Source: Solirubrobacterales bacterium
GTDB taxonomy: Bacteria; Actinomycetota; Thermoleophilia; Solirubrobacterales; Solirubrobacteraceae
Assembly (NCBI GenBank): GCA_027449125.1
Contig: DAIDME010000089.1
Coordinates: 1 to 64,000 of the forward strand
Direction of reading: 5' to 3'
Length of the DNA: 64,000 nt
In this document: in pieces, positions 24,808-34,080 of the stretch
Numbering within the stretch: the stretch's first letter is position 1
Layout: every line of letters starts with the position of its first letter
The notes under the pieces: model-generated
Database searches by the model: none
The model's input: the letters and a program-made list of their open reading frames with translations, nothing else
Told to the model about the DNA's origin: nothing
Translations under genes and position numbers: made by a program

Positions 24808-25569
24808 TCAGGCGCCCAGCCCACCATCGACTGTAAGCACCGCGCCGGTCACGTAGCTCGCCTGCCGCGATACGAGGAAGCGTACGCAAGCCGCCACCTC
24901 TTCGGTGCTCCCCGCGCGCCTGGCCGGAATCGCGGCGAGCAGATCCGGCCCGATCAGCGCGCTGGTCATGTCGGTCGCGATGAATCCGGGGGCGACCGCG
25001 TTGACCGTCACGCCGCGCCGGGCGACCTCCACCGCAACGGTGCGCGTGAACTGGATGAGGCCCGCCTTGGCAGCGCCGTAGTTGCTCTGCCCGGCGTTGG
25101 CCCGCAGCGCGCTGACCGAGGCGATGTTGACGATCCGGCCGGTGCGGGCCCGCATCATCCCCTTCAGCGCCCGCCGCGTGAAGCGGAAGGCGCCGCTCAG
25201 GTTGGTGGCGATCACAGCGTCCCACTCCTCGTCGGCGAGCGATGGGGCGAGGTTGTCGCGCGTGATCCCGGCGTTGTTGACCAGCGCCAGCACCGGCGCG
25301 CCCAGCTGCTCCTCAGCCTGCGCGAAGACCCGCTCGGGCGCCTGCGGGTCGGCCACGTCGCCCTGGACCGCGACGGCGCGGCCGCCCGCCTGCTCGATCG
25401 CGGCCACGACCTCGCCCGCCGCCTGCGCGCCGGCGTTGTAGTTGACCGCGACCGGCCAGCCGTCAGCCGCGAGCGCCAGCGCGACCGCGGCGCCGATCCC
25501 GCGTGAGCCGCCGGTCACCAGGGCGCAGCCGGCCGGCGGCCAGGCCGCCGCAGACTCGGGCTCAGACAC
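24808..25569 (-). CDS. fabG: 3-oxoacyl-[ACP] reductase
   Basis: 253 residues with a GTG start at 25569 that overlaps the fabD stop by 8 bp; a longer frame reaches back through fabD and is not used. The SDR signatures are TGGSRGIGAA (NADPH loop), NNAGITRDN, and the catalytic Ser and Tyr-x3-Lys in SVSALRANAGQSNYGAAKAG. The C-terminal YVTGAVLTVDGG is typical. It reduces 3-oxoacyl-ACP in fatty acid elongation. Confidence 0.92.
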   Translation of the reverse strand: MSEPESAAAWPPAGCALVTGGSRGIGAAVALALAADGWPVAVNYNAGAQAAGEVVAAIEQAGGRAVAVQGDVADPQAPERVFAQAEEQLGAPVLALVNNAGITRDNLAPSLADEEWDAVIATNLSGAFRFTRRALKGMMRARTGRIVNIASVSALRANAGQSNYGAAKAGLIQFTRTVAVEVARRGVTVNAVAPGFIATDMTSALIGPDLLAAIPARRAGSTEEVAACVRFLVSRQASYVTGAVLTVDGGLGA

Positions 25570-26404
25570 TTGCGAGATCGACCTCTTTGAGGGTGCGCTT
25601 GGCCAGCCCGGTGAGCACCTTTCCTGGGCCCACCTCCACGAAGCGCCGCACGCCGCACCCGTGCAGATGGAGCAGCACCTCGCGCCAGCGCACCGGTCCG
25701 GTGAGCGCCTGCACCAGCCTCGCGCGCACGTCGTCAAATGGCTGGGCGGTGACCGCCGAGATCACGGTGACGGTCGCCTGCCCGATCTCCACCCGCTCGA
25801 GCGCCTCCCGAAACGGCGCCACGGCCGGGGCCATGAGCGGCGAGTGAAAGGCGCCCGTCACCGGCAGGATCATCGCTCGCAGGCCGATCGCCCGCGCGCT
25901 CGCCTCCGCCGCCGGCAGCGCGCTGCGCAGGCCGGAGAGCACCACCTGCTGAGGTGAGTTGTCGTTGGCGACCGCCAGGCCGTGCGCGTCAGCCACCTCG
26001 CCCGCGCGCTCAGCGGCCTGGGCCCCCAGCAGCGCGATCATGCCGCCATCGCCGGCCGTCTCGCCGGCCTCCTGCATCAGCCGGCCGCGCAGGGCCACGA
26101 GCTCCAGGCCGTCACGCTCGGAGAGTGCGCCGGCGGCGACCAGCGCGCCGATCTCGCCCAGCGAGTGGCCGGCCATGTAGGCGGCCGCCGCGCGGGTCTC
26201 ACGGTCCAGGGCGCCGTAACCCGCCAGGCTCGCGCAGAAGATCGCCGGCTGGGCGTAGGCGGTGCCGTGCTCCACCCGTGGAAAGGGATCCTCGCCCACC
26301 ACCTCGCTCGCGAGGGCGAGCAGGTCGGGGCGCAGGCGCGCGACCGTCTCGCGCATGTCTTCGGTCTGGCTCCCCTGCCCGGGGAACATGAGGGCGCTCG
26401 TCAT
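25562..26404 (-). CDS. fabD: malonyl-CoA:ACP transacylase
   Basis: 280 residues. FPGQGSQ at the N-terminus, the nucleophile elbow GHSLGE (Ser near 81), and the catalytic His in TGAFHSPLM (about 189) identify FabD, which loads malonate on ACP. Three Met/Val codons are possible at the start. The ribosome site AGGAAG touches the ATG at 26410 but lies about 6 nt before the ATG at 26404, so I prefer 26404. It is the first gene of the FAS-II operon, 33 bp after fbiC on the same strand. Confidence 0.9.
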   Translation of the reverse strand: MTSALMFPGQGSQTEDMRETVARLRPDLLALASEVVGEDPFPRVEHGTAYAQPAIFCASLAGYGALDRETRAAAAYMAGHSLGEIGALVAAGALSERDGLELVALRGRLMQEAGETAGDGGMIALLGAQAAERAGEVADAHGLAVANDNSPQQVVLSGLRSALPAAEASARAIGLRAMILPVTGAFHSPLMAPAVAPFREALERVEIGQATVTVISAVTAQPFDDVRARLVQALTGPVRWREVLLHLHGCGVRRFVEVGPGKVLTGLAKRTLKEVDLASV

Positions 26405-26437
26405 CACCATCTTCCTACGTGTCCGTGTCGCTGCAGG

Positions 26438-28696
26438 TTACGCGACGCTGAGCCTGCGCCCCCCGTTCGGGGGATTGGCGCGATCGGAAAGCGGGTATTC
26501 GCGGCGTATGCGGTAGAGCGTGGTGCGCTCGGCGGCCGGCCGGCCGGCCGAGTGGGCGGCGGCGATCAGATCCTCGGGGTCGAGCTTGACGCCGTGATAG
26601 GAGCCCGCCAGGCGGCTGATCGACTCCTCCATCAGCGTGCCGCCCAGGTCGTTTACACCCCAGCGCAGCGCCTCGGTCGCCGCCTCGAGCCCCATCTTCA
26701 CCCAGCTGGCCTGCACGTTGCGGACACTGTGGCCGAGCGCCAGGCGGAAGACGGCGGTGTGCTTGAGGTTCTCCTCCGGGCTGATCTCCTCGATCCCGTG
26801 CGTGCGTCCGAGCAGCGTCTGGAAGGGGATGAAGGAGAGCGGCACGAACTCGGTGATGCCGCCGGTGCGCTCCTGCAGCGCACGCACGACCAGCATGTGC
26901 TCGGCCAGCTCTGAAGGCTCCTCGATGTGGCCGAACATCACGGTCGCGGTGGAGCGCAGGCCGGCGCGGTGCGAGGCCTCGATGATCTCCACCCAGCGCG
27001 CCACCGGCAGCTTGTTGGGTGAGATGCGCTCGCGCACCCCGTCATGCAGCACCTCGGCGGCGGTCCCCGGGGTGGACCCCAGGCCGGCGTCGCGCAACGC
27101 CTTGAAGACCTCGTCGGGGGGAAGGCCTGAGATGTCGCACATGTGCGCGATCTCCATCGGCGAGTAGGCGTGCAGGTGCAGGTCGACCCCCAGCCTTGCC
27201 CCCTCCCGCTTGGCGAAGCGCAGCCAGTGCAGGTAGGTCTCGAGCGTCCAGTCCGGGTGGATCCCCGACTGGATGCACAGCTCGGTGGCGCCGAACGCCA
27301 CCGCCTCGGCGATCCGGGCGGCGAAGTCGGCCTCCGAGTGCTCGTAGGCGTCGGGTGAGCGCTTCCCCTGGCCGAAGCCGCAGAACGCGCAGCCGACGGT
27401 GCAGACATTGGAGACGTTGATGTTGCGGTTCACCACGAACGTGACGGTCTCCCCCGCCAGCTCCGCCCGCAGCGCGTCCGCGGCTGCCCGCAGCTCCTCG
27501 ATCACCTCCGGGCGCTCCTCGGCGAAGAGCGCCGTCAGCTCCTGCGCATCCAGGCGCTCACCGCGGACGCCCTTCGCGATCGCCCGCCCGGCCACGTCCG
27601 GCGCGATCACAAGCTCACCGCGCCGCCCGGAGCCGCGCCGCGGGATGAACGACCAGTAGCTCGTCCGGATCACGTCCAGCACGCCCTGGGCGACCCACTC
27701 CGGGTCGATGAACTCCGGGTACACGCACAGGCGCTCGGAGAGCGCGTAGCCGTCCCGGGCCAGGCGCTTGCGCACCTGGGCGGGTGAAGGGAACGGGTGC
27801 TCGGGGCTGATGTGGTCGCCGTTGGCCGACAGGCCGCCGAGGTCGGTGGCGCCGGCCGCCACCAGCTCCGGCCACCAGTCCGAGAGGTTCGGCGGCACCT
27901 GGATGCCGACCCCGGGAAGCCGCTCGCGCGCGTAGCCGACGAGCTCGCGCAGGTCGGCGACGGTGACCGGTGAGGCCCAGGCGGGCGCGGCCAGCGTCGG
28001 CCCGTCAGCAACCCCGGTGCGCCAGTACTCCGCCGCCGCGTCGGTCGCGATCTCAGCGGGCTCACGGCCGTAGTAGCTCTGGTGCGGCACGAAGTTCTGG
28101 ATGATGATCTCCTGAAGGTGGCCGTGCGCGGCGTGCAGCTCCGCGAGCGCGTCGATCGCGGCAAAACGCTCCGCAGGGCGCTCGCCGATGCCGACCAGGA
28201 CGCCGCTGGTGAACGGGATGCGCAGCTCCCCGGCGGCCGCGATCGTCTCCAGGCGCGCCCGCGGGTGCTTGGTCGGCGAGCCCTGGTGCGCGACCAGATC
28301 GGGGTTCACCGACTCCAGCATCAGCCCCTGCGAGGCGGTCACCTCACGCAGCCGCGCGAGGTCGCCGGCGCCCAGCACACCGAGGTTCGTGTGCGGCAGG
28401 AGGCCCCGCTCGAGCGCCCGCTCGCAGACCCAGACGACGTAGGCGACGAAGTCCTCGAAGCCGAGCGCCGCGAGCCGCTCGCGCACCCCGGCGTTGACCT
28501 CCGGACGCTCGCCGGTGAGCACCAGAAGCTCCTTGGCACGGTGGCGGCTGACTGCACGATCGAGCAGCGCCAGCACCTCGTCTGGCTCGTGCAGGTGCGG
28601 CCTGTGGGTCGCAAACGCGCAGTACTTGCAATAGCAACGGCAGGTGCGCGAGAGCGACAGCGTGACGTTTCTCGAGAATGTGACGCGGCGGCGCAC
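26438..28696 (-). CDS. fbiC: FO synthase, fused CofG-CofH radical SAM enzyme
   Basis: 752 residues with a GTG start. Two radical-SAM modules are fused, as in actinobacteria. The N-terminal CofG-like half has the cluster motif C-x3-C-x2-C in TCRCYCKYCAF (about residues 18-25), and the CofH-like half has the second in NVCTVGCAFCGF (about 434-441). Together they make 7,8-didemethyl-8-hydroxy-5-deazariboflavin (FO) from tyrosine and a riboflavin precursor. This gives the FO used by cofD-cofC-cofE about 19 kb away. It is immediately upstream of fabD (33 bp) on the same strand, so read-through into the FAS-II operon is likely. Confidence 0.95.
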   Translation of the reverse strand: MRRRVTFSRNVTLSLSRTCRCYCKYCAFATHRPHLHEPDEVLALLDRAVSRHRAKELLVLTGERPEVNAGVRERLAALGFEDFVAYVVWVCERALERGLLPHTNLGVLGAGDLARLREVTASQGLMLESVNPDLVAHQGSPTKHPRARLETIAAAGELRIPFTSGVLVGIGERPAERFAAIDALAELHAAHGHLQEIIIQNFVPHQSYYGREPAEIATDAAAEYWRTGVADGPTLAAPAWASPVTVADLRELVGYARERLPGVGIQVPPNLSDWWPELVAAGATDLGGLSANGDHISPEHPFPSPAQVRKRLARDGYALSERLCVYPEFIDPEWVAQGVLDVIRTSYWSFIPRRGSGRRGELVIAPDVAGRAIAKGVRGERLDAQELTALFAEERPEVIEELRAAADALRAELAGETVTFVVNRNINVSNVCTVGCAFCGFGQGKRSPDAYEHSEADFAARIAEAVAFGATELCIQSGIHPDWTLETYLHWLRFAKREGARLGVDLHLHAYSPMEIAHMCDISGLPPDEVFKALRDAGLGSTPGTAAEVLHDGVRERISPNKLPVARWVEIIEASHRAGLRSTATVMFGHIEEPSELAEHMLVVRALQERTGGITEFVPLSFIPFQTLLGRTHGIEEISPEENLKHTAVFRLALGHSVRNVQASWVKMGLEAATEALRWGVNDLGGTLMEESISRLAGSYHGVKLDPEDLIAAAHSAGRPAAERTTLYRIRREYPLSDRANPPNGGRRLSVA

Positions 28697-28736
28697 TGGA
28701 GCCCAGATTCTAGGAGGTGCCTATCCTCGGCCGACG

Positions 28737-29735
28737 ATGAGAACACACCGCCCACTGCTCGCAGGCCTGTTCGCGGCCGTCGCGCTCGCCGCCGGAGCGG
28801 CCGCCGGAGCGGCCGCAACCGCGACCGCGACCGCCCGGAAGCTGCCGAACGCCTCACTGATCCTCGACTTCACGCCCAACGCGATCCACACCGGCATCTA
28901 CACGGCCCTCGCGCGCCACTACGACACCGCCAACGGCATCCACCTGCAGGTCCGGATCCCGGGCCAGAGCACCGACGCGATCTCACTGCTCGATGCCGGC
29001 CGGGTGCAGTTCGCGATCCTGGACATCCACGACCTGGCGATCGCCGACGCGCAGGGCCGCCACCTGGTCGGGATCATGGCGCTGGAGCAGCAGCCGCTGG
29101 CATCGGTGATCGCCCAGCCGCGCTACACCAGCCCGCGCCAGCTCGACGGCAAGCTGGTCGGCGTCACCGGCGACCCCAGTGACCTGGCGGTGCTGCGCTC
29201 GGTCGTGGCCGGCGCGGGCGGCAAGCCGGCGACGCTCAAGACGATCACGATCGGCTACAACGCCGTCCCCGACCTGCTCTCCGGCAAGGTCGCGGCCGCG
29301 ACCGCCTTCTGGAACGACGAGGGCGTGCAGCTCTCACGCCAGCACCCGCCGTTCCACGTCTTCCGCGTGCAGGACTTCGGTGCGCCCTCCTACCCGGAGC
29401 TGGTCGTCTGCACCACCCAGGCGCTGCTGAGGCGTGATCCCGGCCTGGCGCGCGCCCTGGTGCACACCCTGGTCGACGGCTACCGGTACGTCCTCAAGCA
29501 CCCCGTGGCCGGCGAGCACTACCTCGAATCGGAGGTTTCGGGCCTGTCGAGCAGCGCTGTGAGCGAGCAGCTCAAGGTCGAGCTCCCCGCCTTCCTGCCC
29601 GCGGGCGGCGGGCCCTATGGCGCACTCGAGCCGAGCGTGCTGCGGCGCTGGGCGGCCTGGGAGCAGCGCTTCGGGATCGTCAAGCGCAGGCCGGATGTCG
29701 CGACGATGTTCGACTCGCGCTTCGTGCCCCGCTGA
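28737..29735 (+). CDS. ABC transporter substrate-binding protein, NMT1/THI5-like
   Basis: 332 residues beginning with a signal peptide (residues 1-30, basic start then Ala/Gly-rich core). The mature part begins with LILDFTPNAIHTGIYTALA, the pattern of THI5/NMT1-like binding proteins for pyrimidine (HMP), riboflavin or similar heterocycles. No permease or ATPase gene is adjacent. It is divergent from fbiC with only 40 bp between starts, which suggests shared control; a flavin or deazaflavin-related ligand is a speculative but testable idea. An AGGAGG lies 19 nt upstream of the chosen ATG, farther than usual. Confidence 0.78.
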   Translation: MRTHRPLLAGLFAAVALAAGAAAGAAATATATARKLPNASLILDFTPNAIHTGIYTALARHYDTANGIHLQVRIPGQSTDAISLLDAGRVQFAILDIHDLAIADAQGRHLVGIMALEQQPLASVIAQPRYTSPRQLDGKLVGVTGDPSDLAVLRSVVAGAGGKPATLKTITIGYNAVPDLLSGKVAAATAFWNDEGVQLSRQHPPFHVFRVQDFGAPSYPELVVCTTQALLRRDPGLARALVHTLVDGYRYVLKHPVAGEHYLESEVSGLSSSAVSEQLKVELPAFLPAGGGPYGALEPSVLRRWAAWEQRFGIVKRRPDVATMFDSRFVPR

Positions 29736-29742
29736 AGTGGCC

Positions 29743-30105
29743 CTACTGCGCTCGCAGCACGCGGAACTCTTCGCGCACGGATTCGGGGCGGCCCCACATC
29801 TGCACCACCTCGACACGGCCGCTGCGCGTCTCACGCAGCGCCAGCTCGCCGTCGATGCCGGCGTCGTCGAGCAGGGCGAGCGCTGTGTGCACCGCCGGCA
29901 CCGACGCCGCGTGGCCGAAGCGGTGGGCCACCAGCAGCCGCCAGTGCCAGTCATGCTTGGAGTACGGCCGGGCGTTGCAGGTCACGAGCAGCGTGGCCGC
30001 CTCGACGTAGCGGGACTCGTCGAAGATGCGCAGGTCGAGCTCCAGGTAGCTCCAGTCGTCCGGCAGCGAGCCCACCAGCTCGGTGAAGGTCTGTGCTAGC
30101 GCCAT
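29743..30105 (-). CDS. conserved hypothetical protein
   Basis: 120 residues, soluble, mixed alpha/beta with no signal peptide and no motif I can name. Its codon use matches the neighbours and it starts with ATG. It ends 8 bp from the substrate-binding protein (tail to tail) and is divergent from the ygfZ-like gene. No function can be proposed. Confidence 0.65.
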   Translation of the reverse strand: MALAQTFTELVGSLPDDWSYLELDLRIFDESRYVEAATLLVTCNARPYSKHDWHWRLLVAHRFGHAASVPAVHTALALLDDAGIDGELALRETRSGRVEVVQMWGRPESVREEFRVLRAQ

Positions 30106-30168
30106 CGCCTGCGAACACTAGCGAGCCGGCGGGCCGCACGCCTCACGGCTGTGCAACGCTTGCGGCAC

Positions 30169-31122
30169 ATGAGCACGACCGGCAGCTTCGAACAGCACTA
30201 CCAGGCGGCCACCGAGGCCGTCTGCGTCTTTGACCGCTCCGAGCGCGGCAAGCTCGCGCTCACGGGCCGGGGCGCCAAGGAGTTCCTGCACGGCCAGCTC
30301 ACCCAGGACATCCTCGCGCTCACCCCCGGCCACGGCGCATACGCCGCCTTCCTGACGCCCAAGGGCAAGATGCTGGGCGACGTGCGCGTGCTCGACACCG
30401 GCGAGGAGATCCTGCTCGACACCGAGCGCGCCTGCCTGCAGGCGCTGTTCAACATGATCCGCCAGTACCGCCTGGGCTATGACGTCGAGCTGCACAAGCG
30501 GACCCTGGAGTGCGGGCTGCTTTCGCTCGTCGGCCCGCTGGCCGACGAGCTCATCGCGGGCGCCGGCGCGAACCTCGGGACCGGCGAGCACGACCACGTG
30601 CAGATCGTCCTGGGCGGCGTCGGCGTACGCGCGATCCGCACCGATCTGGGCGTGGATCTGCTCTTCGACGAGGACCAGGGGGAGGCGGTGCGTGCGCACG
30701 TGCTCGCCGGCGGCGCGGCGCAGGTCGGCGAGCAGGTCTACGAGACGCTGCGCATCGAGCGTGGCCGCCCGCGCTACGGGGTCGATCTGGACGACAGCGT
30801 GATCCCCCAGGAGGCGGGGCTCAACGCCCGCGCGGTGTCGTTCACCAAGGGTTGCTACGTCGGCCAGGAGACGGTCGCGCGCCTGTTCTACCGGGGGCAC
30901 CCGAACCGAGAGCTGCGGGGCCTGAGCGCGGACGGCCCCCTCACCCCGGGGACCGAGCTGTCGCTGGACGGGCGAGCGGTGGGCACGGTCTCGAGCGCTG
31001 CCATCTCACCACGGCTGGGTCCGATCGGGCTGGCGCTGGTGCGCCGCGAAGCTCCGCCGGGCACGACGGTGGCGGCCGGCCCGGAACGGTCGGCCGCGGT
31101 CGCCGAGCTTCCGTTCGTTTAG
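30169..31122 (+). CDS. ygfZ: YgfZ/GcvT-domain folate-binding Fe-S repair protein
   Basis: 317 residues of the YgfZ/IBA57 family, a GcvT-like tetrahydrofolate-binding fold helping to assemble or repair Fe-S clusters. The diagnostic motif KGCYVGQE with its conserved Cys is near residue 231. I chose the ATG at 30169; a GTG at 30151 is an alternative. Many Fe-S enzymes in the window (FbiC, MoaA, ferredoxin) could be clients, but that is general reasoning. Confidence 0.87.
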   Translation: MSTTGSFEQHYQAATEAVCVFDRSERGKLALTGRGAKEFLHGQLTQDILALTPGHGAYAAFLTPKGKMLGDVRVLDTGEEILLDTERACLQALFNMIRQYRLGYDVELHKRTLECGLLSLVGPLADELIAGAGANLGTGEHDHVQIVLGGVGVRAIRTDLGVDLLFDEDQGEAVRAHVLAGGAAQVGEQVYETLRIERGRPRYGVDLDDSVIPQEAGLNARAVSFTKGCYVGQETVARLFYRGHPNRELRGLSADGPLTPGTELSLDGRAVGTVSSAAISPRLGPIGLALVRREAPPGTTVAAGPERSAAVAELPFV

Positions 31123-31206
31123 GTAGCGCTAACCTGGCCTTAGCCGTGCGGGCGTGCGCGACTGCCTACCATCGATGGTGTCAAGGGAGAGTGAAAGGAG
31201 CCGCTC

Positions 31207-31398
31207 GTGAACACGATCGCCCCCGATGATGACGCCCTGCGAAGGCTCGAGGACGAGACGCGTCAGGCCTGGACGCAGTACTACCAGGAGCTGCACGACC
31301 TCACCGGCGCCGAGTACGAGCGCGTCGAGCTCGAGTGCTGGGACACGCTGCAGGGCGAGCTCGAGCGGATCGACCTGCGCCGACGCCGCGCCGTGTAA
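31207..31398 (+). CDS. small conserved hypothetical protein
   Basis: 63 residues, GTG start preceded by AAGGAG about 7 nt upstream. The protein is acidic-basic amphipathic helix throughout with Trp, Tyr and many Glu/Arg, suggesting a small helical bundle. No motif is recognised. It sits 14 bp before the next small gene and probably shares its transcript. Confidence 0.6.
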   Translation: MNTIAPDDDALRRLEDETRQAWTQYYQELHDLTGAEYERVELECWDTLQGELERIDLRRRRAV

Positions 31399-31412
31399 GA
31401 TCAGGCCCCGAC

Positions 31413-31775
31413 ATGGCCCAGGGCGTGATGCACATCCAGTGGTACGCGACGGTGCTGCGCGGCGACATGTTCGCGGACGGCGTGGCGCGCATGGCCGCGC
31501 CGGCGGCGCTCGAGTACGGCGCCACCCGCTACGCGGTGCACCGCTCGCGCGACGACAGGTACCGGATCCTGCAGCAGGTCTGGTTCGAGGACAAGGACGA
31601 CTGGTACCGCTACTGGGAGGGGCCGGAGATGCGTGAGTTCCGGGCTCGCTTCTCCGGCAAGTACCAGGTGCCGATCACCTACGTCTGGCACGACGAGTAC
31701 GCGGCCGCGGAGCACACCGAGCCCGCCGCCGCTCAGCCCGAGGCGCCCGAGCCGGTGCCCGCCGCGGGCCGCTGA
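31413..31775 (+). CDS. conserved hypothetical protein, small alpha/beta barrel-like
   Basis: 120 residues. The core (about residues 5-95) is rich in aromatic residues (HIQWYATVLRGDMF, WFEDKDDWYRYWEG) and may be a dimeric ferredoxin-like or ABM-type fold. The C-terminus is a Pro/Ala/Glu-rich tail. It follows a 63-aa gene by 14 bp, and its last 43 bp overlap a convergent PucR-family regulator. Function unknown. Confidence 0.6.
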   Translation: MAQGVMHIQWYATVLRGDMFADGVARMAAPAALEYGATRYAVHRSRDDRYRILQQVWFEDKDDWYRYWEGPEMREFRARFSGKYQVPITYVWHDEYAAAEHTEPAAAQPEAPEPVPAAGR

Positions 31776-32884
31776 GCGAGCCGCAGCGCGAGCGCCAGCC
31801 AGAAGCGCCCGGCCGGGTCCTCGAGCCGCTCTCCGAACAGCTCGCGCAGCCGCTCGAGCCGGTAGCGCGCAGTCTGTGGGTGCACGCCGAGCCGGGCGGC
31901 CACCTGGGCCAAGCGCCCCTGCTCGTCCAGCCACACCGCCAGCGTCGTGCTGAGGCGCTCGCGCCCGCCCGCCGAAAGTTCCGCCAGCGGTGCCAGCTGG
32001 GCCGCCGTGAACTCGGCGGCCAGCACCGGGTCGGCCGCGAGCAGCAGCTCGCCTGTGTGCTCGGCGGCGCTGACCAGCGGCTGCTCGCAGGTCGGCGCGA
32101 GCGCGAGCGCGAGCGCCGCGCGCGCCCGCGCGAAGCTGAGGCTCGCCTGGCGCCAGGCGACGGTTGTGCCGAGGCCGGCTCGTACACCCGCCCTGCGCAG
32201 CGCCGACTCGATCTGCGCCTCGCGGCCCGGTGCCTGCGGATCCGGCACGACCGCGCACAGAACCTCGCCGATCCGCTCCGTGATCGCCCCGACGGGCAGC
32301 GGCAGAGCCATCCCCGGGGAGAGCTCGACGGCGATCACGGCGAGCCCGCGCGGAAGCTCCCAGCCGGCCTCCCGGGCCGCCAGCTCCACCATCGCCGGCT
32401 CGGCCGGCGGGTCGCGCACCAGCAGCCGGACCAGGCGCCTGCGGGCCATCTCGAGCTCGCCGGCGCTGCGCGTCTGCTCCAGCGCGTAGCCCTCCGCCGA
32501 CTCGGCCGAGAGCACGTCGATGTAGGCGAAGATCGACTCGGCCAGCAGGTAGAGGGTGGAAGGCTCGATGCCCCGCTGCTCACAGGCCTGCGCGACACGC
32601 CGCCACGTCACCCTGGCGCCCGCGCGGTAGGCGCTGAGCAGCGCGTCGAGGCTGCGCCCGGCGCGCATCTCGCCGCGACCCAGGCGCCGGTACACATCCG
32701 AGCGCGGCACCGGGCCACCTGCCTCTATCTCCAGCACGAGGTGCGTGAGCGCCGCCTCGACGCCGGCCCGCACGCCCACCCCGAAGTCTCCCTCGAGTGG
32801 GCGTTGGTAGGCAGGTATCGAGCGAACCGCCGCGATGATCTCGTCGGCCAGTGACGGCAACAGCGGCCTGACCGCCTCGGCCAC
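31733..32884 (-). CDS. PucR/CdaR-type transcriptional regulator
   Basis: 383 residues, GTG start. The C-terminal segment near residue 330 (LAQVAARLGVHPQTARYRLE) is the PucR-type helix-turn-helix, preceded by a GGDEF-like regulatory core region. These proteins often control purine, amino acid or glycolate use. No obvious target gene is adjacent. The gene overlaps a convergent small gene by 43 bp. Confidence 0.82.
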   Translation of the reverse strand: MAEAVRPLLPSLADEIIAAVRSIPAYQRPLEGDFGVGVRAGVEAALTHLVLEIEAGGPVPRSDVYRRLGRGEMRAGRSLDALLSAYRAGARVTWRRVAQACEQRGIEPSTLYLLAESIFAYIDVLSAESAEGYALEQTRSAGELEMARRRLVRLLVRDPPAEPAMVELAAREAGWELPRGLAVIAVELSPGMALPLPVGAITERIGEVLCAVVPDPQAPGREAQIESALRRAGVRAGLGTTVAWRQASLSFARARAALALALAPTCEQPLVSAAEHTGELLLAADPVLAAEFTAAQLAPLAELSAGGRERLSTTLAVWLDEQGRLAQVAARLGVHPQTARYRLERLRELFGERLEDPAGRFWLALALRLAQRPAAGTGSGASG

Positions 32885-32922
32885 CTCGCCGGGCAGCTCG
32901 TGCCAGGGCTGAGTGGCCGTGC

Positions 32923-33210
32923 CTAGCCCTCCTCGAGCGGCGCCATCGTCAGGCCGGCGCCGTCAAGGTTGACCCAGTGGGTCTCCGCGTCGTCGCGCGC
33001 GCCGCTCCACACGATCGCGGCGCCGTCGTTGTGAATCCGGTCCGCCAGCCGGTAGCCCTGCGCGAGGCTCACGCCCGGCAGCTGGCTCGCGAGCGTCTCG
33101 GCGACGTGGTCGAAGGTGTTGTGATGGTCGTTGAGCACGACCACCCGCCACGGCCCCCCCGTCCCGCTGCCCGGTAGCTGCGTGCGTGGCAATTCCACCG
33201 TCGGTGACAT
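32923..33210 (-). CDS. clpS: ClpS-like adaptor of Clp protease
   Basis: 95 residues. WRVVVLNDHHNTFDHV near the start is the ClpS core that binds N-degron substrates and the ClpA/ClpC N-domain, and the later A-x-Q-G-Y-R-L-A-D-R-I-H-N-D-G-A-A-I-V helix matches the family. The N-terminal tail is short. It lies 18 bp after an MBL-fold hydrolase gene on the same strand. Confidence 0.82.
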   Translation of the reverse strand: MSPTVELPRTQLPGSGTGGPWRVVVLNDHHNTFDHVAETLASQLPGVSLAQGYRLADRIHNDGAAIVWSGARDDAETHWVNLDGAGLTMAPLEEG

Positions 33211-33228
33211 CGGCGCACAAGAATAACG

Positions 33229-34080
33229 TCAATCGGGCTGCCGGTGAAGGGCCTGGCGGTCCCAGTACCGGCGCAGCCCGGCGTAGGACTGGTCGATCGG
33301 GATCGCGGCCATGAACGAGTCGAGCTGCTCCGCGCTCACAACTGCGCGTACGTCGCGCTCGACATCCGCGATCCAGGCGTCGCGGCTCTGTGTCCGCGCC
33401 GCTTCCGCCCAGCGGGTGAGCCGCTCCGAGAGCTCGCCCAGCTGGCGCTCGGTGTCGTCGTAGGCGCCGAAGTGGGTGAGCGCGAGGCGCCCCGGCCCAC
33501 GGGAGCGGATCAGCTCGATGGAGCGCTGCCAGGCATCGATGTCGATGTCCGGCGGCGGCGTCGGCGGCAGGGTCGGCGTGGCGGTGTCGATCCGCACGCC
33601 GGCCACGTCCCCCGCGAAGGCGGTGCCGTCGTGCAGATAGGTGACGTGGTGCTTGGCGTGACCGGGTGTGTAGAGCACGTCGAAGCGGTCGTCCCCGAAC
33701 GCCAGCGTCTCGCCACCGCGCAGAACCCGCAGGCGATCCTGCGGCACAGGCTCGAACTCGCCCCAGAGCGAGAGCATGTTCTGCTCGCCGTAGAGCTGCG
33801 CGGCGCTCGCCCACAGCCGCGCCGGGTCGACCAGGTGCGGCGCGCCGCGTTCATGCACGTAGACCTCTGCCCGCGGGAAGCGCTGCGCCAGCGTGCCGGC
33901 GCCGCCGGCGTGGTCGAAGTGGATGTGGGTCAGGAGGATCGCCCGCGGCTCGTAGCCGTCGAGCTGTTCGAGCACGTGGCCGAGCCCCAGCGTCGGCCCG
34001 GGGTCGACGAGAACCTCTCCTACCTGCCAGCAGCAGATCCAGCGGCTGCGCCCCAGGTGCAGGGTGTCAATTGCGCGCAT
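33229..34080 (-). CDS. MBL-fold metallo-hydrolase
   Basis: 283 residues with the metallo-beta-lactamase zinc motif HIHFDHAGG near residue 52 and further ligands in TPGHAKHH and LTHFGAYDD. Many such proteins hydrolyse thioesters or glutathione conjugates; substrate unknown. The start overlaps the end of the preceding DivIVA-like gene by 14 bp, so they are coupled. Confidence 0.83.
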   Translation of the reverse strand: MRAIDTLHLGRSRWICCWQVGEVLVDPGPTLGLGHVLEQLDGYEPRAILLTHIHFDHAGGAGTLAQRFPRAEVYVHERGAPHLVDPARLWASAAQLYGEQNMLSLWGEFEPVPQDRLRVLRGGETLAFGDDRFDVLYTPGHAKHHVTYLHDGTAFAGDVAGVRIDTATPTLPPTPPPDIDIDAWQRSIELIRSRGPGRLALTHFGAYDDTERQLGELSERLTRWAEAARTQSRDAWIADVERDVRAVVSAEQLDSFMAAIPIDQSYAGLRRYWDRQALHRQPD

